Position numbers and translations under genes: made by a program. 64,000 bases of DNA from contig NZ_CP071528.1 in NCBI RefSeq assembly GCF_023921225.1, positions 309,395 through 373,394 of the forward strand, written 5' to 3'. The notes under the pieces are model-generated. The model did not search any database, was not told the DNA's origin, and worked only from the letters and a program-made list of their open reading frames with translations. This stretch comes from Legionella lytica. GTDB taxonomy: Bacteria > Pseudomonadota > Gammaproteobacteria > Legionellales > Legionellaceae. Shown here piece by piece: positions 26,528-35,818 of the stretch (positions within the stretch are counted from its first letter, which is position 1; every line of letters begins with the position of its first letter).

Positions 26528-27829
26528 ATGTCTGTATCAAATGAGCCCCAAAAAGAGCAGAATAGTCCAGCCAGCACTGTTCTGAGTTCCATGAAAACTG
26601 AGATGAAACAATATCCCCCAGACGTTATGGCAACCAGGCTATTTCTTGTTGCGGCTGGTTATTACCAAAACTACAACATGGATGATCGTGCAAATCATAA
26701 AGAAAATATGAAAGCAATGGAGGATATACGCATTCAAATTCAAGACCAAGTAAGAGACTCCATTATTCATGAAAAGTCATCGGGAAAAATGCAGGAAAAC
26801 ATCATTTATTGGGCTCAAACAACGCAGAACTTACTTAAAAAGGGAGATTATGCTACAGCCGCATCCATACGATTGATGATTGAGGAGCTAGAATATAAAA
26901 AGGATCCTAACCTGAAAAAAGCTTTTGCCACCCTGCCTTCGGAGACTAAAGAATTTTTAAATGGGTATAAAGTTGATGATAAGGTAACCTACCTAAGTAG
27001 TTATGAAAATAAACACGTTTCAATTCCTTTTATGGGAATTTATTCAAAGGTATTGGATATGGCCAAAAATGCGGCCTCGTTACAGGATACCCCGAGTGCT
27101 CAACAAAAAGAAAATCCTGGGGTAACCAAATTAAGATTATTTACACAAGATAGAAAAGACAGCTTAAATGCGCAAATTCAGGAAGAACACAAAATGTTAG
27201 GTAGCCTGGTCGACGTTGCCGCTAATTATGGCAAAGATTATGAAAACTCGAAGAATTCGGTCGATCAAAAAAAACATATGGCTGCGCAAATTTTGGTTGG
27301 TTTTATGCAGAATAAGTCTCTTTCTGCAGAAGAGAAAGTCAAGCAATTGGAAAACTTTATTGATAAGATTCCTCATAGTTTAGAGCATAAAAACTTTTTA
27401 CATCGAATAACTGGGGCTGACTTTACCATAGTTAAAATGGCACAACAGATGCTTCCAATCATGCAAGGTATAGCGGCTCAAGAAGCCATTCTTAAGAGCG
27501 GCTACAAACCAGAAATCACCGCAGCACCAGTTAGTACTGAAGTGAATCAGGTTACAGAAAATACAGAGAATAAGTTTGTACCAGGTAAAATCCCAAAAAA
27601 ACCAGAGGCCCAGAAGGAGGCTAATGCGTCTATTGAGACATCCGCAGAATCTAAAAAAGAGGGTGCAGTTACACCACAGCAAAGTGAGGAAAAACAAAAT
27701 ACTGCTGAAATTACCTCATCATTCAAGAAGAAACTAGCCTTCTTTGAAAACTTACAGCATGGCATTCGCAATTCTAAAACCGCGCTTGATGATGAGGAAG
27801 AAAACTATACTTTCACTTCTCCTAAATAA
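26528..27829 (+). CDS. Hypothetical effector-like protein (433 aa)
   Basis: Not recognised. The start at 26528 is preferred over 26501 because of the -10 hexamer just upstream. The protein is hydrophilic and mostly helical, with a four-helix-like N-terminal part (residues 30-150) and no membrane segment. Residues ~330-410 are Glu/Lys/Thr-rich and probably disordered. The last 20 residues end DDEEENYTFTSPK, an acidic stretch like the Glu-rich motif seen in many Dot/Icm signals. Translocation is inferred; no activity can be assigned. Confidence 0.62.
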   Translation: MSVSNEPQKEQNSPASTVLSSMKTEMKQYPPDVMATRLFLVAAGYYQNYNMDDRANHKENMKAMEDIRIQIQDQVRDSIIHEKSSGKMQENIIYWAQTTQNLLKKGDYATAASIRLMIEELEYKKDPNLKKAFATLPSETKEFLNGYKVDDKVTYLSSYENKHVSIPFMGIYSKVLDMAKNAASLQDTPSAQQKENPGVTKLRLFTQDRKDSLNAQIQEEHKMLGSLVDVAANYGKDYENSKNSVDQKKHMAAQILVGFMQNKSLSAEEKVKQLENFIDKIPHSLEHKNFLHRITGADFTIVKMAQQMLPIMQGIAAQEAILKSGYKPEITAAPVSTEVNQVTENTENKFVPGKIPKKPEAQKEANASIETSAESKKEGAVTPQQSEEKQNTAEITSSFKKKLAFFENLQHGIRNSKTALDDEEENYTFTSPK

Positions 27830-28079
27830 TGATGTTTTTCAGAAGAATTTACCGTAACTATTTTCCGTTATAGGAGAGTAGTTCGTTTTTAGAGCATTAG
27901 TAACTGATACTAATTTGTTCTTTTCTTTGGGTTAGAGCTTTAGCTAAGTAACACGTTAATAATCAAGAGCCCCTGCATGTTTGAGTGCCAGGACAATTTC
28001 ATACGGGTTTTATCATACACTTAAGCCCTGACTCAAAACACATAATAAAGTGCGCAAAGCCAGAGCGAAATGCTAAAAT

Positions 28080-29153
28080 CTATTTCCAAACTAAACTAAG
28101 GTAAGGTCCGTTTAAAGATAGATTACTTTGTTGTTGTTGTGCGTGGTTTACAGTTGCGACAGAACCTGCCTCCCATGAACCAGGAACTAAAGTGCTTGGT
28201 AGTACTTGGTTAATGGCATTAATATAGGTAGTAAACATATAACCTGCTTCTGCTGAGATATTGGCTCCAGAGCTTAATGGCATAGTATAGAACAGCCCTA
28301 TTTTAGCATCCAACTTAGGCACAATCACCGTTTGGTTCAACTTTGATAGTGTAGTATACGCTGGAACATTATTGTGCTCCAAGGCACCACTATATCCAGT
28401 CCAGGATTTAAAATTAGTGCTAGACCTTAAACCACCTACCAAGACACTAGCAGCTACTGTTGTATTGATTCCATAGTGGGCCGATGCAAAATAACGAGCC
28501 TCAAGTCCAACACGAGGACCAAATCCTGTATAATGGGACTCAATATAGGTGCTATGAGCGTAGGGGCCGTATACAGGATCTGCTCCTAAATAATCATTCG
28601 TGATGTTTTCTTTCAAGGAAACAAAATCAACGCCCAAGAATGGCTCTACCTGAATGGGTTTGCTAACAACGATGAGATGTTTAACAACTAGACCCACATC
28701 ATCAACAACGAATTTAACCGAACTTCTTGCGGATGTATTTAATAAGAACTGTTCAGCTGGACCAAAATAATAGGTTGGGCCAACAGAAGTATTGGGAATC
28801 GTTGCGGCAAAATTGGCATTGCTGTTGCTATTAAAATGCAACCAGTCTAATGCGATTTGATCAACACGATCAGCAAAGTGATAGTTTAGTTCTAGATCAA
28901 ACGAAGCACGATATTCTGGATTCACTGTTTTGGGATACCAGTTAGGCGCCGGTAATGGCAATGGAGTCGTATAGACAGCATATTGAAGATTGTTTGCGCC
29001 GGGCTGTAAAAGAAGACCTGTTATACCGCCGCCGCCGGAAGGGGCTTTCATGTCTTTATCTAGGGAACTACTAGAAGCTGAAGTTGCTGCATAACAACTT
29101 AAGGCAAACATTACAGATAGCGTCAGTTTCTTATTTGGAGCTGTAAGACTCAT
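28080..29153 (-). CDS. Legionella_OMP (Lpg1974-type) pore-forming outer-membrane protein
   Basis: 357 residues with a signal peptide (MFALSCYAATSAS). FDLELNYHFADRVDQIALDWLHF, the VVKHLIVVSKPIQVEPFLGVDF strand pair and GPRVGLEARYFASAHYGI are landmarks of the Legionella_OMP family, a lineage-specific beta-barrel related to the major outer-membrane protein. The C-terminal strand GPYLSLVWK ends in an aromatic-rich segment. It is transcribed alone. Confidence 0.85.
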   Translation of the reverse strand: MSLTAPNKKLTLSVMFALSCYAATSASSSSLDKDMKAPSGGGGITGLLLQPGANNLQYAVYTTPLPLPAPNWYPKTVNPEYRASFDLELNYHFADRVDQIALDWLHFNSNSNANFAATIPNTSVGPTYYFGPAEQFLLNTSARSSVKFVVDDVGLVVKHLIVVSKPIQVEPFLGVDFVSLKENITNDYLGADPVYGPYAHSTYIESHYTGFGPRVGLEARYFASAHYGINTTVAASVLVGGLRSSTNFKSWTGYSGALEHNNVPAYTTLSKLNQTVIVPKLDAKIGLFYTMPLSSGANISAEAGYMFTTYINAINQVLPSTLVPGSWEAGSVATVNHAQQQQSNLSLNGPYLSLVWK

Positions 29154-29361
29154 AACATCCTTATTAATTTAAAATTGGGGGCTCATTATACTCAAAGGGA
29201 TAGAGCTGTCACTACTTCTTTAAGTAATAATTTCAAATATTTAGGTGGTTTTTCAATGGTATTTTCCATTCTTCAAATGACACCGTCCCTTTAACTTTAG
29301 CATTATTGCCAATTTGGGCTTTAGAAGTGTTTTTAAGCTCTTATTTTTGAGAATTATTTAA

Positions 29362-29502
29362 ATGATTAACATTTTATTCAAACAATCTCTGAATTGGCTT
29401 CATGGTTCACTGCAAGGTTACAGTTTTGGAGGGGCTCTCGGTAATACTATTGGTTTTTGTGGTATGAGCTCTACCTATTATACTTATTCAAAAACAGCGT
29501 GA
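29362..29502 (+). CDS. Possible small protein (46 aa), unknown
   Basis: An open frame with one hydrophobic, glycine-rich middle (YSFGGALGNTIGFCG). The ribosome site is weak, and it sits in the spacer between two minus-strand genes. It may be real or chance. Confidence 0.25.
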   Translation: MINILFKQSLNWLHGSLQGYSFGGALGNTIGFCGMSSTYYTYSKTA

Positions 29503-29538
29503 AGCTTCTTTTTATTTATTAGCAACACAGATGATACC

Positions 29539-29560
29539 TGCTGGGCTTTTCAGCCCAGCA
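29539..29560 (-). terminator. Hairpin after trhO
   Basis: TGCTGGGCT (29539-29547) pairs perfectly with AGCCCAGCA (29552-29560) 23 bp beyond the trhO stop. The T-tract is weak on both strands. Confidence 0.5.
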
Positions 29561-29582
29561 TACTCCTTTTCCCAACGCATGT

Positions 29583-30557
29583 TTACTCTGATGCACTTGC
29601 TCTGCGTTGATTTTGTTTCATTTCTTTACGCGTCTGAATAATTGCAGCAACATCGCCACCAATGTGTGTTTCACCACGCGCTTTTGCTAATTGATTTTGT
29701 TTTTCTCGTTCTTGATGGCGTTGTTTTTGTATCTCAGTATGCTGATCAACGCAATGAGGACAGCTAACCCCTTGAACATAAGACTCACTACGCATGTCTT
29801 CTTCGCTAATCGGTAAACGGCAGGCATGACATTGGGCGTAACTACCTTTCTCCAATGAGTGATTTACAGCAACACGATCATCAAATACAAAACACTCCCC
29901 TTCCCATAAGGATTCAGCTTCCGGCACTTCTTCTAAGTACTTTAAAATCCCGCCTTCCAAATGATAAACCTCTTCAAAACCTAGCATTTTTAAGTAAGCT
30001 GTTGATTTTTCACAGCGAATACCCCCGGTACAATACATCGCGACCTTTTTATGGGTTTCAGGTGAAAGGTTCTCTGCTACATATTGGGGAAACTCACGAA
30101 ACGATGCGGTATTTGGATTAATCGCATTTTTAAAAGTCCCAATTTGTACTTCATAATCATTTCGCGTATCAATGACAGTAACATCATCGGAACTAATTAA
30201 GGCATTCCATTCCTTAGGTTTTACATAAGTTCCAACAACATCATTTGGAGAGACTCCCTCCACACCCAAAGTGACAATTTCCTTTTTCAATTTTACTTTG
30301 GTTCGATTAAAAGGAATTTCATCAGCAAAAGATTCTTTATAGACAATATTCACTAAAGAACTATGTTCATTAAACCAGCCATAAAGAGCATCGATTGCTT
30401 CTCTAGTTCCTGCAACAGTGCCATTGATACCTTCTTCAGCCAATAATAAAGTTCCTCTGATTTTATGAAGTTTCATAAAACTTAATAAAGGCTCTTGTAA
30501 CTGCAAATAGTCGCTTAATAATACAAATTTATAAAGCGCAGAAATTACGTAACTCAT
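29583..30557 (-). CDS. trhO: tRNA uridine(34) hydroxylase (rhodanese-related)
   Basis: 324 residues. An N-terminal acylphosphatase-like part (GTLLLAEEGINGTVAG) is followed by a rhodanese domain with MYCTGGIRCEKSTAYL, the active-site cysteine loop, and then a C-terminal extension with paired cysteines (CHACRLPI, CPHC). This is the YceA/TrhO family, which forms 5-hydroxyuridine at tRNA position 34 using molecular oxygen. The start follows the family's usual MSYVISALYKFVLL opening. Confidence 0.92.
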   Translation of the reverse strand: MSYVISALYKFVLLSDYLQLQEPLLSFMKLHKIRGTLLLAEEGINGTVAGTREAIDALYGWFNEHSSLVNIVYKESFADEIPFNRTKVKLKKEIVTLGVEGVSPNDVVGTYVKPKEWNALISSDDVTVIDTRNDYEVQIGTFKNAINPNTASFREFPQYVAENLSPETHKKVAMYCTGGIRCEKSTAYLKMLGFEEVYHLEGGILKYLEEVPEAESLWEGECFVFDDRVAVNHSLEKGSYAQCHACRLPISEEDMRSESYVQGVSCPHCVDQHTEIQKQRHQEREKQNQLAKARGETHIGGDVAAIIQTRKEMKQNQRRASASE

Positions 30558-30823
30558 CTGAACTCACTTTAAATACGGAAATTAGTTGTGGCTTTATTAT
30601 ACACTATCCTTTGCAATAACTGTATGAATTATCCAGTGCTTCTATGGCACAAATCGATTAAAAGCCCACTATTTTAATGTTTTTGCAGTAATGAAATTAA
30701 CTATAAAAATCTTCGGTATCTAAACCGAATTGCTCTGCTTTATGGGTAGGCCAGCGAACATTTCAATTAATAAGCTAACTGTGCTATTATTTGCCTATTT
30801 ATCTAAATATAGAGAATGACTAC

Positions 30824-31996
30824 ATGCATCATAACCAAGATAGAAACCATCTAATTTCCAATGCAATACAATATTTGTACGCCCTATGTATGGATGTTCA
30901 CCAGAAAAATCCATGTCTTTCTGGAACTAAAAATTATAATGTAGCAACACTAAAAACAGCAATAGCACAATACGGTACTATCCTAGAAATAGATAATGAA
31001 TTTAAATTAAACCAGTACGTTCAAAATGCATTGCGCCCAGCGCATCAAACCTCAACCCACCTAGATGTTGCAGCGTATCATGATGAAATTTCCGTACTCA
31101 AAATTACCGAGTTTGAGGGGATGATCGCGGAGGTTTCAGAAGCCAGTTATTATATTACTTTTGAATTTAAAAAAGCATGCGCCAAAAAACATTTTTTCTG
31201 CAAAGCAGAAGATTTTGATGAATCAATTAAACTATTGATTAATAATATTCCCGAAGAAAATATTGAAGTTATCTCTAAAAAACAATTCCGCACTCAAGTA
31301 AAACCATTGACCACATTATTTTGGCAAAGTAATTGGGAATCTGCGGAAGTCGAAGCACACTATGATGAAGTAAGCGATGTATTTATGGTGGAAAAATTTG
31401 TCCAATATATCCTACCTTTAGCCCAAAAACACACCCCACTGGTTCTTATGGACGTCGGCGGTGGAAAAGGGCGTTTAGCGATAAAACTTATCGATAGACT
31501 CATCCAGGAACAAGCCGGGTTCAAATATATATTTATAGAACCGGACCCATCTCAATATGCTACTGCCCAAATAAACTTTGCGCCCTACGCACAATATGAT
31601 ATCGAAGTAATCAATATGACAGTAGAGAGTTTTAGCAAATCAGATGACTATAAAAAATATTGCAAAAAAGTTCGTGGCATTATCCTTTCTGGAGGCCCTA
31701 TTAATGAAAATATTGTCACTAGAGTCGATGCAGAAAAAAACTTAGAGCGCTTATTACCGCTCTTGAGTACTCATGGAATGATGCTGGCCTCAGGCTTATC
31801 ACCTGTACTTTTTACTAAAAAGGAATTTGAAGAGAAATATCATTTAAACGTCTTGGGAACCAGTAAAAGAACACCATCCATGTACTCCGTTATTCCTGAT
31901 TCTTTATATCAGTGTTACGTGCTTCAAAAACCGTTTGAACAGGTTCAACAGCACGAGTTAAATAATTCAAACTCGAGTTTAATCAATAAATTATAA
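30824..31996 (+). CDS. SAM-dependent methyltransferase-like protein
   Basis: 390 residues from the ATG at 30824, which follows AGAGA at suitable distance; the frame is open to 30791. VLMDVGGGKGRLAIKLIDRL (~residue 205) is a class I methyltransferase motif I, followed by YIFIEPDPSQYATAQINF with the acidic residue expected to bind the ribose of SAM, and GIILSGGPINENIV as motif IV. The N-terminal 180 residues show no known domain. The substrate is unknown. It could be a lineage-specific enzyme or an effector. Confidence 0.65.
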   Translation: MHHNQDRNHLISNAIQYLYALCMDVHQKNPCLSGTKNYNVATLKTAIAQYGTILEIDNEFKLNQYVQNALRPAHQTSTHLDVAAYHDEISVLKITEFEGMIAEVSEASYYITFEFKKACAKKHFFCKAEDFDESIKLLINNIPEENIEVISKKQFRTQVKPLTTLFWQSNWESAEVEAHYDEVSDVFMVEKFVQYILPLAQKHTPLVLMDVGGGKGRLAIKLIDRLIQEQAGFKYIFIEPDPSQYATAQINFAPYAQYDIEVINMTVESFSKSDDYKKYCKKVRGIILSGGPINENIVTRVDAEKNLERLLPLLSTHGMMLASGLSPVLFTKKEFEEKYHLNVLGTSKRTPSMYSVIPDSLYQCYVLQKPFEQVQQHELNNSNSSLINKL

Positions 31997-32090
31997 AATT
32001 CATAACCGTAGCCCTATTAGCACCCCTACCGTATTACGCCGCGCGAATACGGGCTACAACTTTTATAAATTTCATCGGTTACACACCCGC

Positions 32091-33026
32091 TCAAATACTT
32101 TTCCAATAATTTTCTGAATCAAATCGTTCCAACAGGAAATCAATAAACACCCGTACTTTAGAAGGTAAATAACGTTGGTTTGGATAAGCTGCATGAATAT
32201 TAATATCATGCGCACAATAGTCACTTAACACACTAACTAATCTACCGGCTTTAACCTCTTCCGTAACCATAAAACTAGATAACTTAACTAAACCTACTCC
32301 AGCTAATGCCGCTTTTACCAAACCTTGATTACTATTAATACGTAGATTCCCAGATACAGGAATACTCAATTTTTCTTTTTTATCATAAAAACGCCATTCA
32401 TGTTTTTGCCCTATACCCAATGAATTTCCTGGCTCAGATTGATAAATAAGACAATTATGCTGTGTTAGATCTTCTGGAGTTTCAGGTACACCAAATCGTG
32501 TAAAATAGTCTGGAGAACCAAAAACACCACTGTCACGAATCGCAATTTTTCGCGATTTTAATAAAGAGGTATCTGGCAAGTCATTAATGAAAATGGCCAA
32601 ATCTAATCCTTTGTAAATAAAATTCGCATATTGACTGCCAAGAATTAATTCGATTTTCATTTCCGGATACAAAACCAGAAAATCATTCACCGCCGGAATA
32701 AGATGAACCTGGCCAAAACTCATCGGCGCATTAATCCGCAAAAGCCCCGATGGAATTTGATGTTGTTGCTGGATTTTATCGGCCGCATCATTAATTTCAG
32801 ATTTAATCCGTTTGCAATGCTCATAAAAGAGCTGACCACTTTCAGTAAGCGCCATTGTGCGCGTGGTTCTTTGAATCAATTGGACGCGAAGTTGATTTTC
32901 CAAACGGCTAATTCGCTTGCTGATAACCGAAGAGGAAATAAATAATTTTTTAGCCGCAGCAGCAAAACTCCCCTCTTCCGCCACGCTTAAAAATACCAAT
33001 GCATCACTAATTATAAAATCAGTCAT
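32091..33026 (-). CDS. LysR-family transcriptional regulator
   Basis: 311 residues. The N-terminal winged helix FLSVAEEGSFAAAAKKLFISSSVISKRISRLENQL is followed by an LTTR effector-binding domain (GLLRINAPMSFGQVHLIP, LDLAIFINDLPDTSL, GVGLVKLSSFMV). Similar regulators sense small metabolites. It is divergent from the 33.2-kb membrane-protein gene, a possible target. Confidence 0.9.
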   Translation of the reverse strand: MTDFIISDALVFLSVAEEGSFAAAAKKLFISSSVISKRISRLENQLRVQLIQRTTRTMALTESGQLFYEHCKRIKSEINDAADKIQQQHQIPSGLLRINAPMSFGQVHLIPAVNDFLVLYPEMKIELILGSQYANFIYKGLDLAIFINDLPDTSLLKSRKIAIRDSGVFGSPDYFTRFGVPETPEDLTQHNCLIYQSEPGNSLGIGQKHEWRFYDKKEKLSIPVSGNLRINSNQGLVKAALAGVGLVKLSSFMVTEEVKAGRLVSVLSDYCAHDINIHAAYPNQRYLPSKVRVFIDFLLERFDSENYWKSI

Positions 33027-33189
33027 TTTATATACCCATTAGATTCATGCAAATTTTGCATCAATGTGATTCTAAACTTGGTCATTGTTTATTATTTTAT
33101 ATCAATTTATTATGCGCGCCAAATGCTTATCTTGCTGTCAGTAAGAAAAAAAGATAGCCAATTATCAATTAATAGTGGGATTAATAAAT

Positions 33190-34665
33190 ATGGGCCTAGT
33201 ATTAAAAGAAACAGCAAACTATCAAGCACGCTATGTTGAATTAGCAAAACCGATGACAGGAGCCATAGCAATAGCCATCTATTATGCACTTGAGGATATT
33301 GATGGTGATTCCAGCATGAAACTCAACTTAAGCAACACCATTGCCACCTTTATTTGTTGGGTATTAGGAGAACAACTGATTCATCGTATTTGTATGCATT
33401 TTGATTTATATACGAAACCCAATTCAAAAAATCCCTTATATCGAAACTTAAAAACCCTCGCAAGCCTAGGCTCTTCCTTAGGAATTATTTTTGCTTCGCT
33501 AAACAGCTCTTTATCGAATCGCAAGCTATCCATTTCCCTGCACAGCATGCTTATGGGTTCAATGATCGGTCTATTTGCCTTTATTCTTCACCATTATGAT
33601 GGCAGCCTACCGCAAGAAGAAGAAAGCATTGATGCGCAAATGGGCGCTGAAGGATGGTCCAAATATGCTAAAACAGCCCTTGTTCTGGGGGCTTCTATGG
33701 GACAATTTATTGGTGGCCTCTCCTCCTACCTAGATGATTGTGACACACTAACAAGCACAAGCAATATAACCCTCTACAGCGCGATTGCTGCAGTAGCTAC
33801 CTTTTTTGCGGTCATGGCTTTTGTACCACTTATTAATTATATGACGCGTAACAAAGAGGAGGAAAAAGCCCGAGGCATTTTGGTGACCGAAGATCGCTCA
33901 CTGTTTAATAACAATTACGTTCGCTCAGGTCTCACTCTTGGTGTGGCTCTAGGTACAGTTTTAGGTGGACTTTTAGGACCTGCACTTATACCCGGCCTAA
34001 GTGTCGAAATCGCTATTGCTCTTGGTGCAAGCGCTCTTTCAATTATTGCCGGCCTAGGTTTAGGTTTTTATGGTCAAAAAGTATCTTCTTATTTTGAAAT
34101 GTCTTGGGGAGTTTCCTGCTCTACTGAAAACAGCTGGTCTTACGCCGCCCGTAGCACTGCTAATTTTTTTAGCTATATAGGTATTGTACTTGCTTACACA
34201 TTCTGTCCTGGAGCGGGGTTAATTCATGCCGCCCTTATTGGCTCTGCTCTTGGTAGCCTCGTTGGCTGGTTTGCAGGTTTATTTATTATGTGTTTAGCCC
34301 GCAAAATAGAGCCCGATGAAAGAACAATGAGTGCAGATACCCTACCTTGGACCCAGCGTATTGCAGTGGGTACAGGCCGGGGAACAATTATTGGTGCAGT
34401 TGTAGGTTTAGCCTTAGGTTTTGTAGTTGGTGCTCCTTTCACGTTGGTTGGTTGGAGTGTTTTTCTAGGAGCGCTGGGTGGGATTATCGGTGGGATACAC
34501 GATATTGTAGCCGAGCCTGTTTTTTACAAATCGATGGATAAAGCAAAAAATGTGGTGAGACACTCTCTCTCATCCTACTCCTTCTTTTCTGGGGATAAAA
34601 CAAGGATTCACGTTCATCAGGAAGTTAATATATCTTCTGACCAAATCAGCAATATAGTTTTATAA
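33190..34665 (+). CDS. Glycine-rich multi-span membrane protein, unknown
   Basis: 491 residues from the ATG at 33190; GTG at 33175 is the alternative. About ten hydrophobic segments contain repeated small-residue patterns such as LGVALGTVLGGLLGP, LGASALSIIAGLGLGF, ALIGSALGSLVGWFAGL and IGAVVGLALGFVVGA, like glycine-zipper helices. It has no transporter signature. The C-terminal 40 residues are soluble and polar. Family not recognised; it may be a lineage-specific membrane protein or an effector that inserts in host membrane. Confidence 0.6.
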   Translation: MGLVLKETANYQARYVELAKPMTGAIAIAIYYALEDIDGDSSMKLNLSNTIATFICWVLGEQLIHRICMHFDLYTKPNSKNPLYRNLKTLASLGSSLGIIFASLNSSLSNRKLSISLHSMLMGSMIGLFAFILHHYDGSLPQEEESIDAQMGAEGWSKYAKTALVLGASMGQFIGGLSSYLDDCDTLTSTSNITLYSAIAAVATFFAVMAFVPLINYMTRNKEEEKARGILVTEDRSLFNNNYVRSGLTLGVALGTVLGGLLGPALIPGLSVEIAIALGASALSIIAGLGLGFYGQKVSSYFEMSWGVSCSTENSWSYAARSTANFFSYIGIVLAYTFCPGAGLIHAALIGSALGSLVGWFAGLFIMCLARKIEPDERTMSADTLPWTQRIAVGTGRGTIIGAVVGLALGFVVGAPFTLVGWSVFLGALGGIIGGIHDIVAEPVFYKSMDKAKNVVRHSLSSYSFFSGDKTRIHVHQEVNISSDQISNIVL

Positions 34666-34803
34666 ATATTCAAAGAACAAAGGCAAGTTGTGTCGCGCAA
34701 GAATTGTTCTTACCACGTCCTCAAAAAATTCAGGGTTTTGTTTTAATGCATCAAATTCTCCAAAAGAATTAATCGATGTTAATCGGCTATCTATAATGCT
34801 CAT
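34660..34803 (-). CDS. Possible small protein (47 aa), unknown
   Basis: ATG at 34803 with GGA 7 nt upstream and TATAAT on the minus strand (34853-34858). The product begins MSIIDSRLTSINSFGEFDAL and ends in an aromatic LPLFFEYL tail. It overlaps the end of the convergent membrane-protein gene by 6 bp. Coding look is good for its size, but no homologue is recognised. Confidence 0.4.
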   Translation of the reverse strand: MSIIDSRLTSINSFGEFDALKQNPEFFEDVVRTILARHNLPLFFEYL

Positions 34804-35026
34804 AATGGTTCCATATTCATGCTGTCGCTAGTAGGTAAGGTGTTCTCTTCTCATTATAACCTACCAATTTTTTTATTTAATCAACTAATTGCACTTATAT
34901 CAATCTATTTTCGGGGGATCGGACTGGTCCGTAGACGCTAAGAAATCTTCACTAGCCCCAGAGGGAAAGCCTTGGGGTATGGACAAAGTTGCGATGAGTA
35001 TGTAGTTGCTAGCCGCCAAAATATAC

Positions 35027-35290
35027 TTAAAAACGATTTAATGATAAGAACGAAATATCGAACTCTGTTGATTGTTTGGTTACAAGATCTACCAATATTT
35101 GGCCGAGAATATTACACATTTTATATGCATGACCAGATAGTCCCGCAGCAAAAGCGATCTGTGGGTAATCACGATGATTATCAATAACAAATTGATGATC
35201 CGGCGTAACATCATATAAACAGCTAGCTTCCTTAACGGAATCATCTACTGTAAGTTTAGGTAGAGGTTGTCCATGATTTGTTCCTAACTA
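35027..35290 (-). pseudogene. C-terminal relic of an FAD-dependent amine/sarcosine-type oxidase
   Basis: The minus strand reads LYDVTPDHQFVIDNHRDYPQ followed by IAFAAGLSGHAYKMC and ends FDISFLSLNRF at the TAA (35027-35029). This matches the C-terminus of DAO-family N-methyl-tryptophan/sarcosine oxidases (TPD..F.iD.hP..pqi..a.G.SGHG.K). The N-terminal ~300 residues, including the FAD-binding GxGxxG, are missing, so it is a relic. The spacer from 34804 to 35026 shows one further open stretch without start, not assigned. Confidence 0.65.
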
Positions 35291-35447
35291 CCGTCCCATA
35301 GGGACTTGATTTTAATAATCATCTACACGCGATAGTTCCTTAAAGCTCCATAAATTGTCAATAGATTATTAGTATTGTAGCCGTGCGTACCTTTTGATTC
35401 ATAGCTGGCTGCGCTATAGTATAAAGAGCGTATCGATAGAGAGTACT

Positions 35448-35636
35448 ATGGCAGAAATCATTAATCTTAACAAAAAAAGAAAGGCAAAAGCTCGTGTAGA
35501 AAAAGAAAAGAAAGCTTCTGAAAATCGCGTTAAATTTGGCAGGACCAAAAAGGAAAAGCAAATTGCCAAGCAAGAAAATGAACGTCAAGAGCGCCATCTC
35601 GATGGTCATAAATTGGAAAACAAAGATAACGAATAA
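35448..35636 (+). CDS. DUF4169 family protein
   Basis: 62 residues, very basic: MAEIINLNKKRKAKARVEKE, then NRVKFGRTKKEKQIAK and a HLDGHKL end. This is the DUF4169 pattern (NLR.arK...R.e...Aa.NR..FGRtk.e......e......LdGH.L). Function unknown; the charge suggests nucleic-acid contact. Start 35448 is chosen by family; the longer frame from 35394 is unlikely. Confidence 0.85.
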   Translation: MAEIINLNKKRKAKARVEKEKKASENRVKFGRTKKEKQIAKQENERQERHLDGHKLENKDNE

Positions 35637-35646
35637 CTTAAGGCAG

Positions 35647-35666
35647 GCTGGGCTTTTAAGTCCAGC
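35647..35666 (+). terminator. Hairpin after the DUF4169 gene
   Basis: GCTGGGC (35647-35653) pairs with GTCCAGC (35660-35666) with one G-T pair around TTTTAA. It resembles the hairpin after trhO, and both share a GCTGGGCTTTT core. Confidence 0.45.
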
Positions 35667-35818
35667 AAACATAGTCTGTACTACTCCAAGCCATGCCATG
35701 AAAAATTCAATAAATTTTGTCTTTGACTATTCAAAGAAAGCCTCTATATGTTAAAATTTCAACCAAAAAAAACACTACCCCACCAGAATACTCAGTCATA
35801 ACGCCCAGGATTTCTGTC

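Noticed and set aside
26314..26544. 76-codon frame between hemN and the next gene
   Set aside because: No ribosome site, poor composition, and it runs into the start of the better supported downstream gene.
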